A stretch of DNA of 64,000 bases, from contig NZ_KI912270.1 in NCBI RefSeq assembly GCF_000243415.2, forward strand, positions 3,162,001-3,226,000, written 5' to 3'. Shown in pieces: positions 16,958-24,799 of this stretch. Position 1 is the first letter of the stretch. Each line of letters starts with the position of its first letter. The notes beneath the pieces were generated by a model. The model saw nothing but the letters and a program-made list of their open reading frames with translations, searched no databases and was not told the origin of the DNA. The position numbers were made by a program, and so were the translations under genes. Origin of the DNA: Mycolicibacterium tusciae JS617. GTDB taxonomy: Bacteria > Actinomycetota > Actinomycetes > Mycobacteriales > Mycobacteriaceae.

Positions 16958-18414
16958 TTGTTGATCCTTTTCTCGAGGCGATCCGAGAGTTTGGTCAGCG
17001 CCATGATGACGATGAAGTAGATGATGCCGATGATCAACCACATCTGGAACGACTGGAAGTTGCGCGCGATGATGATCCGGCCCGTCTGGGTCAGCTCGGC
17101 GATGCCGATGACCGACAGGATCGAGGTGTCCTTCAAGGTAATGACGAATTGGTTGATGTAGGACGGGATCATCGTCCGGACCGCCTGCGGCAGAATCACT
17201 TTGCGCATCGTCGGCAGATATCCGACACCCAGGCTGCGGGATGCCTCCATCTGACCCTTGTCGACAGACAGGATGCCACCGCGCACGATCTCGGTCATAT
17301 AGGCACCCGCGTTGAGCGAGAGGGTGATGATGCCCGCAGTGAACGCTGACATCTCCAAGCCCAGCGCGGCGGGGATGCCGAAGTAGATGAAGAACGCCTG
17401 CACGAGAAGCGGTGTGCCGCGGAAGATGTCGACGAAGGTGGTGCCGATCGCACGTAGCCAGATCGACCGGGATACCCGCATCAGGCCGAAGAGCACGCCG
17501 AGCACCAACGCGCACGCGATGGAGATGATCGTCAGGATGACGGTCATCTTCAGGCCTTCCAACAGCAGCGGGAAGGTGCTCTTCAGTAGGCCGAAGAACG
17601 AGTTGTCCGCAACTACGGCATCCTCGCCGAGGTAGGTGTCGAGCACTTCCTGGTAGCGGCCGGACTCTTTGAGGTTCTTCAGGCCGGCGTTGAACTTGGC
17701 CAGCAGTTCGGCGTTTTGCCCCTTGTTGACCGCGAACCCGTAGCTGGCGCCCTTCTCCTTCGGCGTCACGGTCTTCAGGCCGTTGCCCTGGGTGATGCCG
17801 TAAGCGAGGACCGGGTAGTCGTCGAAGACGGCGACGGAGTTGCCGGTCTTCACCTCGTCGTACATCGACGAGGAGTCGGCGAAGTAGACGGTTTCGAAGC
17901 CGTACTTGTCCTTGATCGACTCGGCGAACGTCGCGCCTTCGGTGCCGTTCTTCACGGCCACCCGCAGACCCCTGAGGTCTTCGTAGCCCTTGATGTCGTT
18001 GTCGGTCTCCAGCACCGCCATCTGGACGCCGGACTCGAAGTACGGGTCGGAGAAGTCGAACACCTTCTTGCGTTCGTCGGTGATGGACATGCCCGCGATG
18101 ACGCCGTCGACCTGGTTGGCCTGCACCGCTTGCAATGCCGCGTCGAAGCCCAACGGTTTGATGTCGACCTCGAAGCCCTGGTCCTTGCCGATGTCGCGGA
18201 GGAGATCCATGTCGATGCCGACGAATTCGCCCTCTTCGTTCTGGAATTCGAACGGGGCGAACGTCGTATCGGTAGCGACCACGTAGGTCTCGTCTTGCGC
18301 GTGCGCGGGCGCCGGGCTCAACAGCCCAATACCGAGGAGCGCTATGACGATCGCAGCAAACAGCACCGCCAATCGATGGGGGCCACTTCTGTCTCTCACC
18401 CATCCGGCTCGCAT
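16954..18414 (-). CDS. Fused solute-binding protein and permease of a polar amino-acid ABC importer
   Basis: A 486-residue fusion. A signal sequence ends near residue 39 (Ala-His-Ala). Residues about 43-270 form a periplasmic binding domain of the glutamine-binding type (Phe-Ala-Pro-Phe-Glu-Phe; Gly-Ile-Asp-Met-Asp-Leu; Asp-Gly-Val-Ile-Ala-Gly-Met). Residues about 275-480 form a HisM-type permease with about five helices and an EAA loop (Glu-Ala-Ser-Arg-Ser-Leu-Gly-Val-Gly). The binding domain is thus tethered to the channel. With the downstream ATPase it makes a two-gene importer. Confidence 0.93.
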   Translation of the reverse strand: MRAGWVRDRSGPHRLAVLFAAIVIALLGIGLLSPAPAHAQDETYVVATDTTFAPFEFQNEEGEFVGIDMDLLRDIGKDQGFEVDIKPLGFDAALQAVQANQVDGVIAGMSITDERKKVFDFSDPYFESGVQMAVLETDNDIKGYEDLRGLRVAVKNGTEGATFAESIKDKYGFETVYFADSSSMYDEVKTGNSVAVFDDYPVLAYGITQGNGLKTVTPKEKGASYGFAVNKGQNAELLAKFNAGLKNLKESGRYQEVLDTYLGEDAVVADNSFFGLLKSTFPLLLEGLKMTVILTIISIACALVLGVLFGLMRVSRSIWLRAIGTTFVDIFRGTPLLVQAFFIYFGIPAALGLEMSAFTAGIITLSLNAGAYMTEIVRGGILSVDKGQMEASRSLGVGYLPTMRKVILPQAVRTMIPSYINQFVITLKDTSILSVIGIAELTQTGRIIIARNFQSFQMWLIIGIIYFIVIMALTKLSDRLEKRINK

Positions 18415-18679
18415 CGTCGCCTCCCAGCGTCAGCTGTTACGGAGAATTCACGCTAGTAGTCCTGTGCTGTTGGCGCTGCGGATCGGGAGAGTTGTTTCCG
18501 ACGCCGAGTTGATCCTCATGCCCAACGAGTGCCATGGCTTCGCGGCGGCCACCACGTCCGCCGCGGAAACAGGGGACAGGCAGGTCGATGTTCCTGCGCT
18601 CCCGCCCAACGCCGACGTCCAAACGTTCCCCGCACCGTCGAGCAGGCCGTCGAGGGGCTCAAAGAGTCCAGCCGTGACA
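18415..18679. other. Gap without a convincing gene; possible decayed coding sequence
   Basis: No intact gene is supported here. On the plus strand, three successive frames (from about 18503, about 18630 and about 18741 to 18920) each give short protein-like stretches, such as a Glu-Gln-Ala-Val-Glu-Gly-Leu-Lys-Glu-Ser segment. This is what a multiply frameshifted gene would look like, but no family is recognised and chance is not excluded. The stretch overlaps the anomalous 3' end of the MazG-like gene. Confidence 0.3.
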
Positions 18680-19195
18680 TCAGCGAGGCAACTTTCCGGA
18701 TCGTGCCCGACTACGCTCATACCGCCGAAGCGTTCGCCAATTGGGTGAGCACTCCGGAGCCGAGCAGGCCGGCGCGATACTCGACACTGCTGGCTTACTG
18801 CCTCGCCCCGGTGCCAAACCCCTCGGTGAAGCGCTGCAACACGGACTCGACGCCTTCACCGCGGGCTGCCACGCCAACAACGTTGTGCACCAGGGTGTTC
18901 CGCATGACCTCATTGATGGGCCTCCCCGCTCCATGCGCTTCTTCTGGGCGACCTCGATGATGGTATCGAGGGTGGCACCATGATCGACAGCGATCGCGCC
19001 GAGGACTTCGAGCACATCGGCTGCCTCTGCGAGCACCGCATCGGACGTTTGCTCGGTCGCGAGCTCTGCCACCTCTTCGCGCAGTTTTTCGATGAGCGCC
19101 TCGCGATAAGACTCTGCGCTCAACGTCTTCACGCGCGGCCGCCGGCCAGACGTGCGGATCAGGTTGGGAATCTTGTCCCGGACAAGTTTGCCCAC
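18680..19195 (-). CDS. MazG-like nucleotide pyrophosphohydrolase with aberrant C-terminus
   Basis: The first 92 or so residues form a complete MazG/phosphoribosyl-ATP pyrophosphohydrolase-like domain. It starts Gly-Lys-Leu-Val-Arg-Asp-Lys-Ile-Pro, has Glu-Glu-Val-Ala-Glu and Glu-Ala-Ala-Asp-Val metal-binding patterns, and ends at Glu-Arg-Gly-Gly. Relatives stop within about ten residues of that point. Here the frame runs on for 79 more residues of Cys/Ser/Pro/Arg-rich sequence that does not look like protein, from about 18916. This suggests a lost stop codon through rearrangement. GTG 19195 has GGGGAG upstream. Expected role: hydrolysis of (d)NTPs or modified nucleotides, possibly in defence given the neighbours. 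Confidence 0.7.
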   Translation of the reverse strand: MGKLVRDKIPNLIRTSGRRPRVKTLSAESYREALIEKLREEVAELATEQTSDAVLAEAADVLEVLGAIAVDHGATLDTIIEVAQKKRMERGGPSMRSCGTPWCTTLLAWQPAVKASSPCCSASPRGLAPGRGSKPAVSSIAPACSAPECSPNWRTLRRYERSRARSGKLPR

Positions 19196-19230
19196 ATGCT
19201 CCCCTTGTCTCGCAATAATGTCTCAATGCA

Positions 19231-19253
19231 TTTGTACCGCGACGGGCTGACAC
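19231..19253 (-). promoter_or_regulatory. PafBC-like promoter motif upstream of the MazG-like gene
   Basis: Read on the minus strand, GTGTCAGCC (19253-19245), eight bases, then TACAAA (19236-19231). The arrangement resembles the mycobacterial DNA-damage motif tTGTCRGTG-N8-TAnnnT, with the last T replaced by A (TACAAAT). The same nonamer occurs upstream of the helicase gene at 24458-24450. The gene would start about 30 bases after the expected transcription start. Confidence 0.4.
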
Positions 19254-19265
19254 GGATGACTCGCA

Positions 19266-20342
19266 ATGTCAGATGACACTTTGGACCCGTTGCTCCTCGG
19301 CCACCGCGTAATCGCCATCCTTGAAACCGGCCTGAGGACCGCTACCTACAAGCTAGCGACGCTCATGGCGCTCCTTGAACACTGCATTGAGAACCTGCCG
19401 GATCGGCCCGACGAGACACTGCAGGTTCCGCTAGTGGAGCTGGCTCATCGAGTGCTTGGCATCTATTGGCAGCAGGTGCGCCCGTTCGAGGGGCATGAAC
19501 TGCGTCAGTCGACGCAGCCCCGCGCGAGGATCCTGATCGCGCTGAATGCGTTGCGTGCCGCTTCGGGTCGTCCGGCAGGTGCGGTAGAAGGTGCGCGACT
19601 GCGTGCGCCAGTCGAATACGAGAGCGCGATTAACGAGGTCGTTCTGTGCCTGGCGCAGCAGCCGTTACATCGCCTACAGAGGCTGCCCGGCTCATCGACT
19701 AGCGACTCCTTTTTGTATGACGACTCATTTCTCCATGACCACGTATCGCGGTCGACACTTCGCGAGCACGACGATGCGATCGAGCTGAAGCCGGGTGTCG
19801 CGTACGGACTGGCCCGTCTCGCGGGACTGCTCAAGCCGGCGTTGGAGATCATGTGGGTCGAGGACGTGCGCCGCATGAATAAATTCCTCGATGAAAACGC
19901 CCCGGATGTCGCGGGCCATCTGTTTGGGCGTGAACGTACAGCGCTGGCCGCTGTGCGAAATCCGTTCAAGGAGGCATTCGGTCCGCATTGCTTCTACTGC
20001 GGGACGCATCTGCCAGCGAACAATCCGATTGACCATGTGCTGCCGTGGGCGCTCGTGGGGATCGACGGCTTGTCGAATCTCGTACTCGCATGCGCGCGGT
20101 GCAACGGCGACAAGAGGAGCGCGCTGCCTGCCGTGTCGGTGATTGATCAGGTGCTGCAACGAGATAGGCGGATCTTGGAGCAGATCGCGTCTGATATTCA
20201 GTGGCCGACACAGCATGAACGTGTCGTCGCTGCGGCGCGTGGCATCTATCGCGGCCAGCCTGCCGGTGTTCCGACGTGGTCGGGCTTCAAAACTGTTGAG
20301 CGGTTAGACATCAGCTTTCCGCCGCGTTGGATCAGTTCGTGA
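19266..20342 (+). CDS. HNH endonuclease-domain protein
   Basis: A 358-residue protein with a helical N-terminal region of unknown function (about 1-235) and an HNH nuclease domain at about 240-285. The zinc-knuckle Cys-Phe-Tyr-Cys-Gly, the catalytic Asp-His-Val-Leu-Pro, Asn-Leu-Val-Leu-Ala-Cys and Cys-Asn-Gly-Asp-Lys are present. It is divergent from the MazG-like gene and its last 11 bases overlap the convergent DUF6884 gene. The surroundings (pyrophosphohydrolase, GIY-YIG-like protein, PLD-helicase) suggest a role in defence against foreign DNA; this is inference. Confidence 0.85.
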   Translation: MSDDTLDPLLLGHRVIAILETGLRTATYKLATLMALLEHCIENLPDRPDETLQVPLVELAHRVLGIYWQQVRPFEGHELRQSTQPRARILIALNALRAASGRPAGAVEGARLRAPVEYESAINEVVLCLAQQPLHRLQRLPGSSTSDSFLYDDSFLHDHVSRSTLREHDDAIELKPGVAYGLARLAGLLKPALEIMWVEDVRRMNKFLDENAPDVAGHLFGRERTALAAVRNPFKEAFGPHCFYCGTHLPANNPIDHVLPWALVGIDGLSNLVLACARCNGDKRSALPAVSVIDQVLQRDRRILEQIASDIQWPTQHERVVAAARGIYRGQPAGVPTWSGFKTVERLDISFPPRWISS

Positions 20343-21330
20343 TCGATCGCCGCAGTTCCTTGAGCCGCCGGCGAATTGGCGTCGGCTCCATGTGTTGCAG
20401 GTTCAGCGGTGGATCGAGCTCGCCCAGCACATCGCGTTCGAGCCGACCGAGTACGTCCCGGTCGTCATAGGGCACCGTGACGAGGCGTAGGTGGCTGTGC
20501 ATCCATCGTGTCAGGCCATCCTCGTCGATCTGCGTAACACCATCTGAGTGCGCGATGATCGCACCGAGGGTACGTCTGAACGTAGAGAACTCGTGATTCC
20601 CACCGAGATGCATTGTCATGACCCGCAACCACAGCGTGTTGTTGGATCGCATGCCGCTGGGCCAGCGGGTCGCGCCGGCCAGGCCGGCGTAGATCAGACC
20701 GGGAGCGACTTCAAGGCGTAGGCCCCGGCTCAGGTTTTCAGCGCCCTCCTCGTCGACCCACCAGCTGTACAACCCCGGTCGGTCATATGATGCGCGGCCT
20801 CGTGCGATGAACTCTTCGGGCGAAAGTGCAGCGTCCGCGTCGCTCAGCGCTTGCACACAAGGCTCGATGTCGTTGGCTTCCGCGACTGGCTCGGTAGCGG
20901 TGTCGCCGTACCAGCCCAGCCGTGGCCCCATCTTCAAACCCTCAAGCGGGTTGACAACCCGCGCCCCGCGCTTCTCCAGCTCCGGACGGACCGCATCGAG
21001 GTAGGTTGACCCAGCGTGGATTTCAATGACCTTGTCCTGCAACGTTCCAGCGAGCAATTCCAGGCGAGATGCCACCCAGAGACCCCACGCCGCGCGATAA
21101 GAGGCGGGAGTATCGGGCAGGTACCGCTCGTAGGGCGCGAGCCATTCGTTGGGCGCGACCAGTCCGTGTTCGGCGGAGAGTATGAACCACGGGACACCCA
21201 ACATTTCGGCATAGGCTCGCTGCTTCTTGAAGAGGGCCGAGATGTAGAGATCCTTGGCGGCCGCTGGTCGATTCAACTTGGACTTGACGCAGGTCACCAA
21301 GACGATGTCCGTCGAAGAATCGCCGATCAT
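20332..21330 (-). CDS. DUF6884 / GIY-YIG-like nuclease fusion
   Basis: A 332-residue two-domain protein. Residues about 5-150 match DUF6884 (Val-Thr-Cys-Val-Lys-Ser-Lys at the start; Tyr-Ile-Ser-Ala-Leu-Phe-Lys-Lys; Leu-Ser-Ala-Glu-His-Gly-Leu-Val). Residues about 185-325 look GIY-YIG-like: Gly-Leu-Tyr-Ser-Trp-Trp, Leu-Ile-Tyr-Ala-Gly, a following Arg, then Leu-Glu-Arg-Asp-Val-Leu with Pro-Pro-Leu-Asn-Leu giving the Glu and Asn of the motif. ATG 21330 overlaps the helicase stop by four bases, so both are co-translated. The N-terminal domain could be a base- or nucleotide-processing fold; its role is not established. Confidence 0.78.
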   Translation of the reverse strand: MIGDSSTDIVLVTCVKSKLNRPAAAKDLYISALFKKQRAYAEMLGVPWFILSAEHGLVAPNEWLAPYERYLPDTPASYRAAWGLWVASRLELLAGTLQDKVIEIHAGSTYLDAVRPELEKRGARVVNPLEGLKMGPRLGWYGDTATEPVAEANDIEPCVQALSDADAALSPEEFIARGRASYDRPGLYSWWVDEEGAENLSRGLRLEVAPGLIYAGLAGATRWPSGMRSNNTLWLRVMTMHLGGNHEFSTFRRTLGAIIAHSDGVTQIDEDGLTRWMHSHLRLVTVPYDDRDVLGRLERDVLGELDPPLNLQHMEPTPIRRRLKELRRSITN

Positions 21331-24300
21331 GCGACCGCCACCGTCGATGCTTGGTAAACCTCTGTAGGCATCGGCCGGTGCAGCCGCCACGTGATGGCCA
21401 TGGGCCGGTCTCCCTCATGCGAGACATAGTCTGCGGGACCCAAGAAGACGTAGGGTGAAGTTCCCAGCGCGTTCGCCTTCGTCGCGCGGACGAACAAGAG
21501 GATATGAGTTCCGCGTTCCCGGTGGTGGATGTACCTCTGTCCCGTCGGCGATGCTTCTGACGTCGTGGACTGCGACTCCCAGTGGAACAGCTCCGGACTT
21601 AATGCGAAGTCGCGGTACATCGTTGTCGGTGAATAGTCGCGATCGGATTTCTTCAGCGTGATGAGAAACGCGTCGGCATTGACCTCGGGGCACCAAGCTA
21701 CCCCTTCGCGCATCGTGTTCGGCGTTCGCTGCATGGACGCAAATCCCAGTGCCGCAAGGATTTCCTCGCGCGAGTAGCTCGCGTGCACTTCTAGGGGCAC
21801 ATCCGTCAGCGCCGGTACCAGACGTCCCAGGGCATAGGTGGTCCGTCGCGCAGTGTCGAAGGCGATGTCGATGACTTGCCTCATCTCGTTGGCTACCGCT
21901 TCGCTAGCGAGCGCACCGAGGCCGGATGCGGTGCTGTCAAACCCTCCCCCATTAGGGAACAGAGAGAAGAAGAGCATCTCCACTAAACGCTGTTCGGCTG
22001 GGCTTGGCTGATCGAGCGTTCCGTCGAGCATCGACTTATACGCCGCCCACCGCCGGCGGTCATCAACGTGCGCAAGTGCACGCACTCGCTTGATCAGATC
22101 ATTCTCGCGTTCACCGGCTTCGCTGTCGAACTTGCCCGCCTCGCGACAAAGCGTGGTCCACGACCGGTTGGTCCGCAGGATGTCTTCGAGCGCACGTCCG
22201 GATGCGTCAAGGTAAGACGCCAACCGATCGTCCGGGTGAGCTCGAACCTCTGAGACGAGTGCCGCCCACCTCGGAGTGACCTGCTGACGGATATTCTCGA
22301 GCACTAGCCCTTGCGCCACGCGATCAAGGACGATCTGGCTGCCTGATGGCAAGAATGGGAATCCCTCTTCGACCTGGCGCTGCAACGCCTTTCCAGCGAC
22401 GCCGGTCATTGCGCGAAATCGCTGATCGAAGCGGAACTCGCGACGCTGGTGTCCAACAAAGTCGAGCGCTGTCAGAACCGTCTTACCTCGGGTCAAACGC
22501 AGGCCGCGCCCGAGCTGCTGCAAAAAGACGGTTGCGCTCTCGGTCGGGCGCAAGAACAGCACTGTGTCCACCTCAGGAATATCGAGGCCTTCGTTGAAGA
22601 GGTCGACCGCGAATAGGGCATTGATTTCACAATTCCGCAACGCCTGCAGTGCATTCCGGCGTTCGGCTGCAGATGTTTCGGCGGATACGGCACGCGCGGG
22701 GATACCGGCGTCGACGAATCGCTGCGCCATGTAACGCGCATGCGCGACGCTGACGCAGAACCCCAGGCCGCGCATCGTGGTGACATCAGATACCTTGTCG
22801 CGTAGCTCCTTCAAGACGATTCGGGTTCGTGCATCGTTCCCGGTGTAGAGGCCGTCGAGCGCAGTCAGGTCGTATCCACCGCGCTTCCATTGAACGGATT
22901 CGAGGTCGGTTCCATCGTGAATGCCGAAGTAATGGAACGGGCAGAGGAGAGTCTGCTCGAGGGCTTCCCACAACCGAAGCTCGGCAGCCACTCGCCCACC
23001 GAAAAGATCTCGGACGTCGACACCGTCGGCACGCTCGGGCGTCGCGGTCAATCCAACAAGTTCTAGGGGATTTATATGGTCGAGCAGTCGCTTGTACGAC
23101 GCTGCTTCGGCATGATGGAACTCGTCGACCACGACGACATCGAAATGCTTGGGATCGATTTCGGCGAGCCGTCGCTGTGACAGCGATTGGATGCTCGCGA
23201 ACACGTGCCGCCATTGTGTTGGCTCTTGTCCGTCGACCAACATCTCGCCAAAGGTGGCGTCGGTGAGTACCTCCTGATACATCCGCCGCGACTGGTGCAG
23301 GATCTCTTTGCGGTGCGCGACGAAAAGGAGCTTTAGGTCCCGGTTATGGACTTCCCGCATCAGGCGTCGGTAGTCGAGCGCCGCGACGACGGTTTTGCCG
23401 GTTCCCGTCGCAGCGACGATGAGATTGCGGTGGCGATCGTGAATAGTGCGCTCCGCATCGAGCTGTTCGAGCATTTCAGCCTGGTACGGCTTGGGGTGCA
23501 CCTCGAGGCCGGAAAGTGTCACTATAAGGCGATCGCTGGTGCGGTTGCCTGACGCGGTTTCAAGTGCGGCGCGTAGGCGGTCACCGTCCTGGCTAGGCGA
23601 ATAGAGCTCGAACTCGCGGTTCTCCCAATAGGAATCGAATGTGGCGCGGAACTTTTCGAGCAGGTGTGGTGTAGAGACTGCGGACAGTCGAACGTTCCAC
23701 TCGAGTCCGTCGACCAGCGCAGCATGAGAGAGGTTGCTCGATCCGACGTAGGCAGTGTGAAATCCGGTGTTGCGACGGAGCAGCCACGCCTTCGCGTGCA
23801 GGCGCGTGCGATCGGTCTCGTAATTGATTCGAACTTCGGCACCAAACTCATCGACCAGCGCGTCGAGTGCTCGGGCGTCGGTGGCGCCGAGGTACGTAGT
23901 TGTGATGACGCGCAGCGGCACGCCTCGCTGTTGCAATTCTCGGAGCTGCGCTTCAAGGAGACGCAGACCCTGCCACTTGACGAATGCGCAGAGGAGGTCA
24001 ACCTCATCGGCGCTACCCATCTCCGCGCGCAGCTCAGCCGCCAGAGTCGGCTCATCGCGCGCGTTCGTCATCAGTGCCGCATCGGAGAAGGGCGTCGCGG
24101 GACGGTGCAGGCGGCCACGAGGCAGGGCGCCGACGCTTCCGAGCTCCTCGAGGCGGGTGATCTTTTCCGCTTCCATCGGTTGTAGCGCCTCGTCGGCCAC
24201 ATCTACGTCAGGTAGGACGGCCAGAATCCGCTTCATCAGTTCAGCTCGGTCACCGGCGCCTTTTGCCACCCGCATTGAATGCTCGATGATCGGCGCGAGA

Positions 24301-24428
24301 TGCCGAGCGATGGCCAGCGGCTGCTCAGCGTCGTCGATGGTTCCGAATTCAGGACGCAATTCACCGCCGTCGTCGAACCCTCTGAAGAGCTTCGCGGTGA
24401 GTAACGACTCGTACACCCCCAGGTCCAT
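21327..24428 (-). CDS. PLD-superfamily 2 helicase-DUF3427 protein (predicted defence helicase)
   Basis: A 1033-residue protein. Order: a helical N-terminus; a phospholipase-D-like nuclease domain at about 125-275 with His211-x-Lys213 and Gly-Ser-Ser-Asn at 229-232; an SF2 helicase at about 315-670 with Walker A Thr341-Gly-Thr-Gly-Lys-Thr346, DEFH box Asp435-Glu-Phe-His438, Thr-Ala-Thr motif III and Gln-Gln-Leu-Gly-Arg-Gly-Leu-Arg motif VI; and a DUF3427-like C-terminal region. This architecture recurs in anti-phage and restriction-like islands, where it probably cuts or translocates foreign DNA. It is co-transcribed with the DUF6884 gene and has a PafBC-like promoter. Confidence 0.88.
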   Translation of the reverse strand: MDLGVYESLLTAKLFRGFDDGGELRPEFGTIDDAEQPLAIARHLAPIIEHSMRVAKGAGDRAELMKRILAVLPDVDVADEALQPMEAEKITRLEELGSVGALPRGRLHRPATPFSDAALMTNARDEPTLAAELRAEMGSADEVDLLCAFVKWQGLRLLEAQLRELQQRGVPLRVITTTYLGATDARALDALVDEFGAEVRINYETDRTRLHAKAWLLRRNTGFHTAYVGSSNLSHAALVDGLEWNVRLSAVSTPHLLEKFRATFDSYWENREFELYSPSQDGDRLRAALETASGNRTSDRLIVTLSGLEVHPKPYQAEMLEQLDAERTIHDRHRNLIVAATGTGKTVVAALDYRRLMREVHNRDLKLLFVAHRKEILHQSRRMYQEVLTDATFGEMLVDGQEPTQWRHVFASIQSLSQRRLAEIDPKHFDVVVVDEFHHAEAASYKRLLDHINPLELVGLTATPERADGVDVRDLFGGRVAAELRLWEALEQTLLCPFHYFGIHDGTDLESVQWKRGGYDLTALDGLYTGNDARTRIVLKELRDKVSDVTTMRGLGFCVSVAHARYMAQRFVDAGIPARAVSAETSAAERRNALQALRNCEINALFAVDLFNEGLDIPEVDTVLFLRPTESATVFLQQLGRGLRLTRGKTVLTALDFVGHQRREFRFDQRFRAMTGVAGKALQRQVEEGFPFLPSGSQIVLDRVAQGLVLENIRQQVTPRWAALVSEVRAHPDDRLASYLDASGRALEDILRTNRSWTTLCREAGKFDSEAGERENDLIKRVRALAHVDDRRRWAAYKSMLDGTLDQPSPAEQRLVEMLFFSLFPNGGGFDSTASGLGALASEAVANEMRQVIDIAFDTARRTTYALGRLVPALTDVPLEVHASYSREEILAALGFASMQRTPNTMREGVAWCPEVNADAFLITLKKSDRDYSPTTMYRDFALSPELFHWESQSTTSEASPTGQRYIHHRERGTHILLFVRATKANALGTSPYVFLGPADYVSHEGDRPMAITWRLHRPMPTEVYQASTVAVA

Positions 24429-24435
24429 GGCTCGG

Positions 24436-24458
24436 ACGATAGTCGATCAGGCTGACAC
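24436..24458 (-). promoter_or_regulatory. PafBC-like promoter of the helicase operon, leaderless
   Basis: On the minus strand, GTGTCAGCC (24458-24450), exactly eight bases, then TATCGT (24441-24436), fitting tTGTCRGTG-N8-TAnnnT in the TGTCR core, spacing and -10. The -10 ends eight bases before the ATG at 24428, so transcription should begin at or within a base of that A and the mRNA would be leaderless, which is common in mycobacteria. This predicts DNA-damage induction of the helicase and DUF6884 genes. Confidence 0.6.
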
Positions 24459-24484
24459 CTCGGGACGAACGTTCGCTAGCTGTT

Positions 24485-24513
24485 AGCGCATGTCATCGGT
24501 CGACACATGCGCT
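24485..24513. promoter_or_regulatory. Inverted repeat upstream of the helicase operon
   Basis: AGCGCATGT (24485-24493), 11 bases, then ACATGCGCT (24505-24513): perfect 9-base arms. It sits about 27 bases upstream of the TGTCA element of the helicase promoter, a suitable position for an activator or repressor. No regulator is identified. Confidence 0.4.
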
Positions 24514-24799
24514 GTTGACGAGGGGAAATTCGCACTTTGAATGTTCTAAGTGGGGGCGCAATCAAGTGGTTTTCTGCGCCTGATCGATGGGACCGGATTG
24601 TGTCCACCGACACGGTCGCGTAAGCAGTTGCGGGTCTTGAGTCTTGAGTTATCCCGATGATCGAGCGAACGACCACAAATCGCTGAGCGACGACTACTGC
24701 ACCTCAGTTGGCACGCTGTCGACACGTATCCACCTTTGTGCTCGCGCCGGCCGCTGTAGTCCTGGACGCAGAAGCACCCTCCTGCGACCGCCGCGCCAC

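Larger units (their letters stand above)
24429..24799. other. Intergenic region with inverted repeats, no gene
   Basis: The 371 bases upstream of the helicase operon and downstream of the acyltransferase gene contain no convincing gene. They hold the leaderless promoter (24436-24458), a 10-base palindrome CGAACGTTCG (24466-24475) and a 9-base inverted repeat AGCGCATGT/ACATGCGCT (24485-24513). A stretch at about 24660-24715 has AGCGAC and TTGGCA words reminiscent of the repeat elements at 36013 and 61141, but too diverged to call. Confidence 0.5.

Noticed and set aside
16184..18403. A frame open across the whole ABC transporter, suggesting a single 739-residue protein
   Set aside because: The upstream part is out of frame with the binding-protein/permease gene and is rich in Arg; the ATPase has its own ATG at 16957 within an ATGA overlap.
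24466..24475. CGAACGTTCG as a LexA SOS box upstream of the helicase
   Set aside because: The mycobacterial SOS box needs four bases between CGAAC and GTTCG; here there are none.
24655..24715. Possible third copy of the palindromic repeat element
   Set aside because: Shares only AGCGAC and TTGGCA words; order and spacing of the palindromes are not kept.
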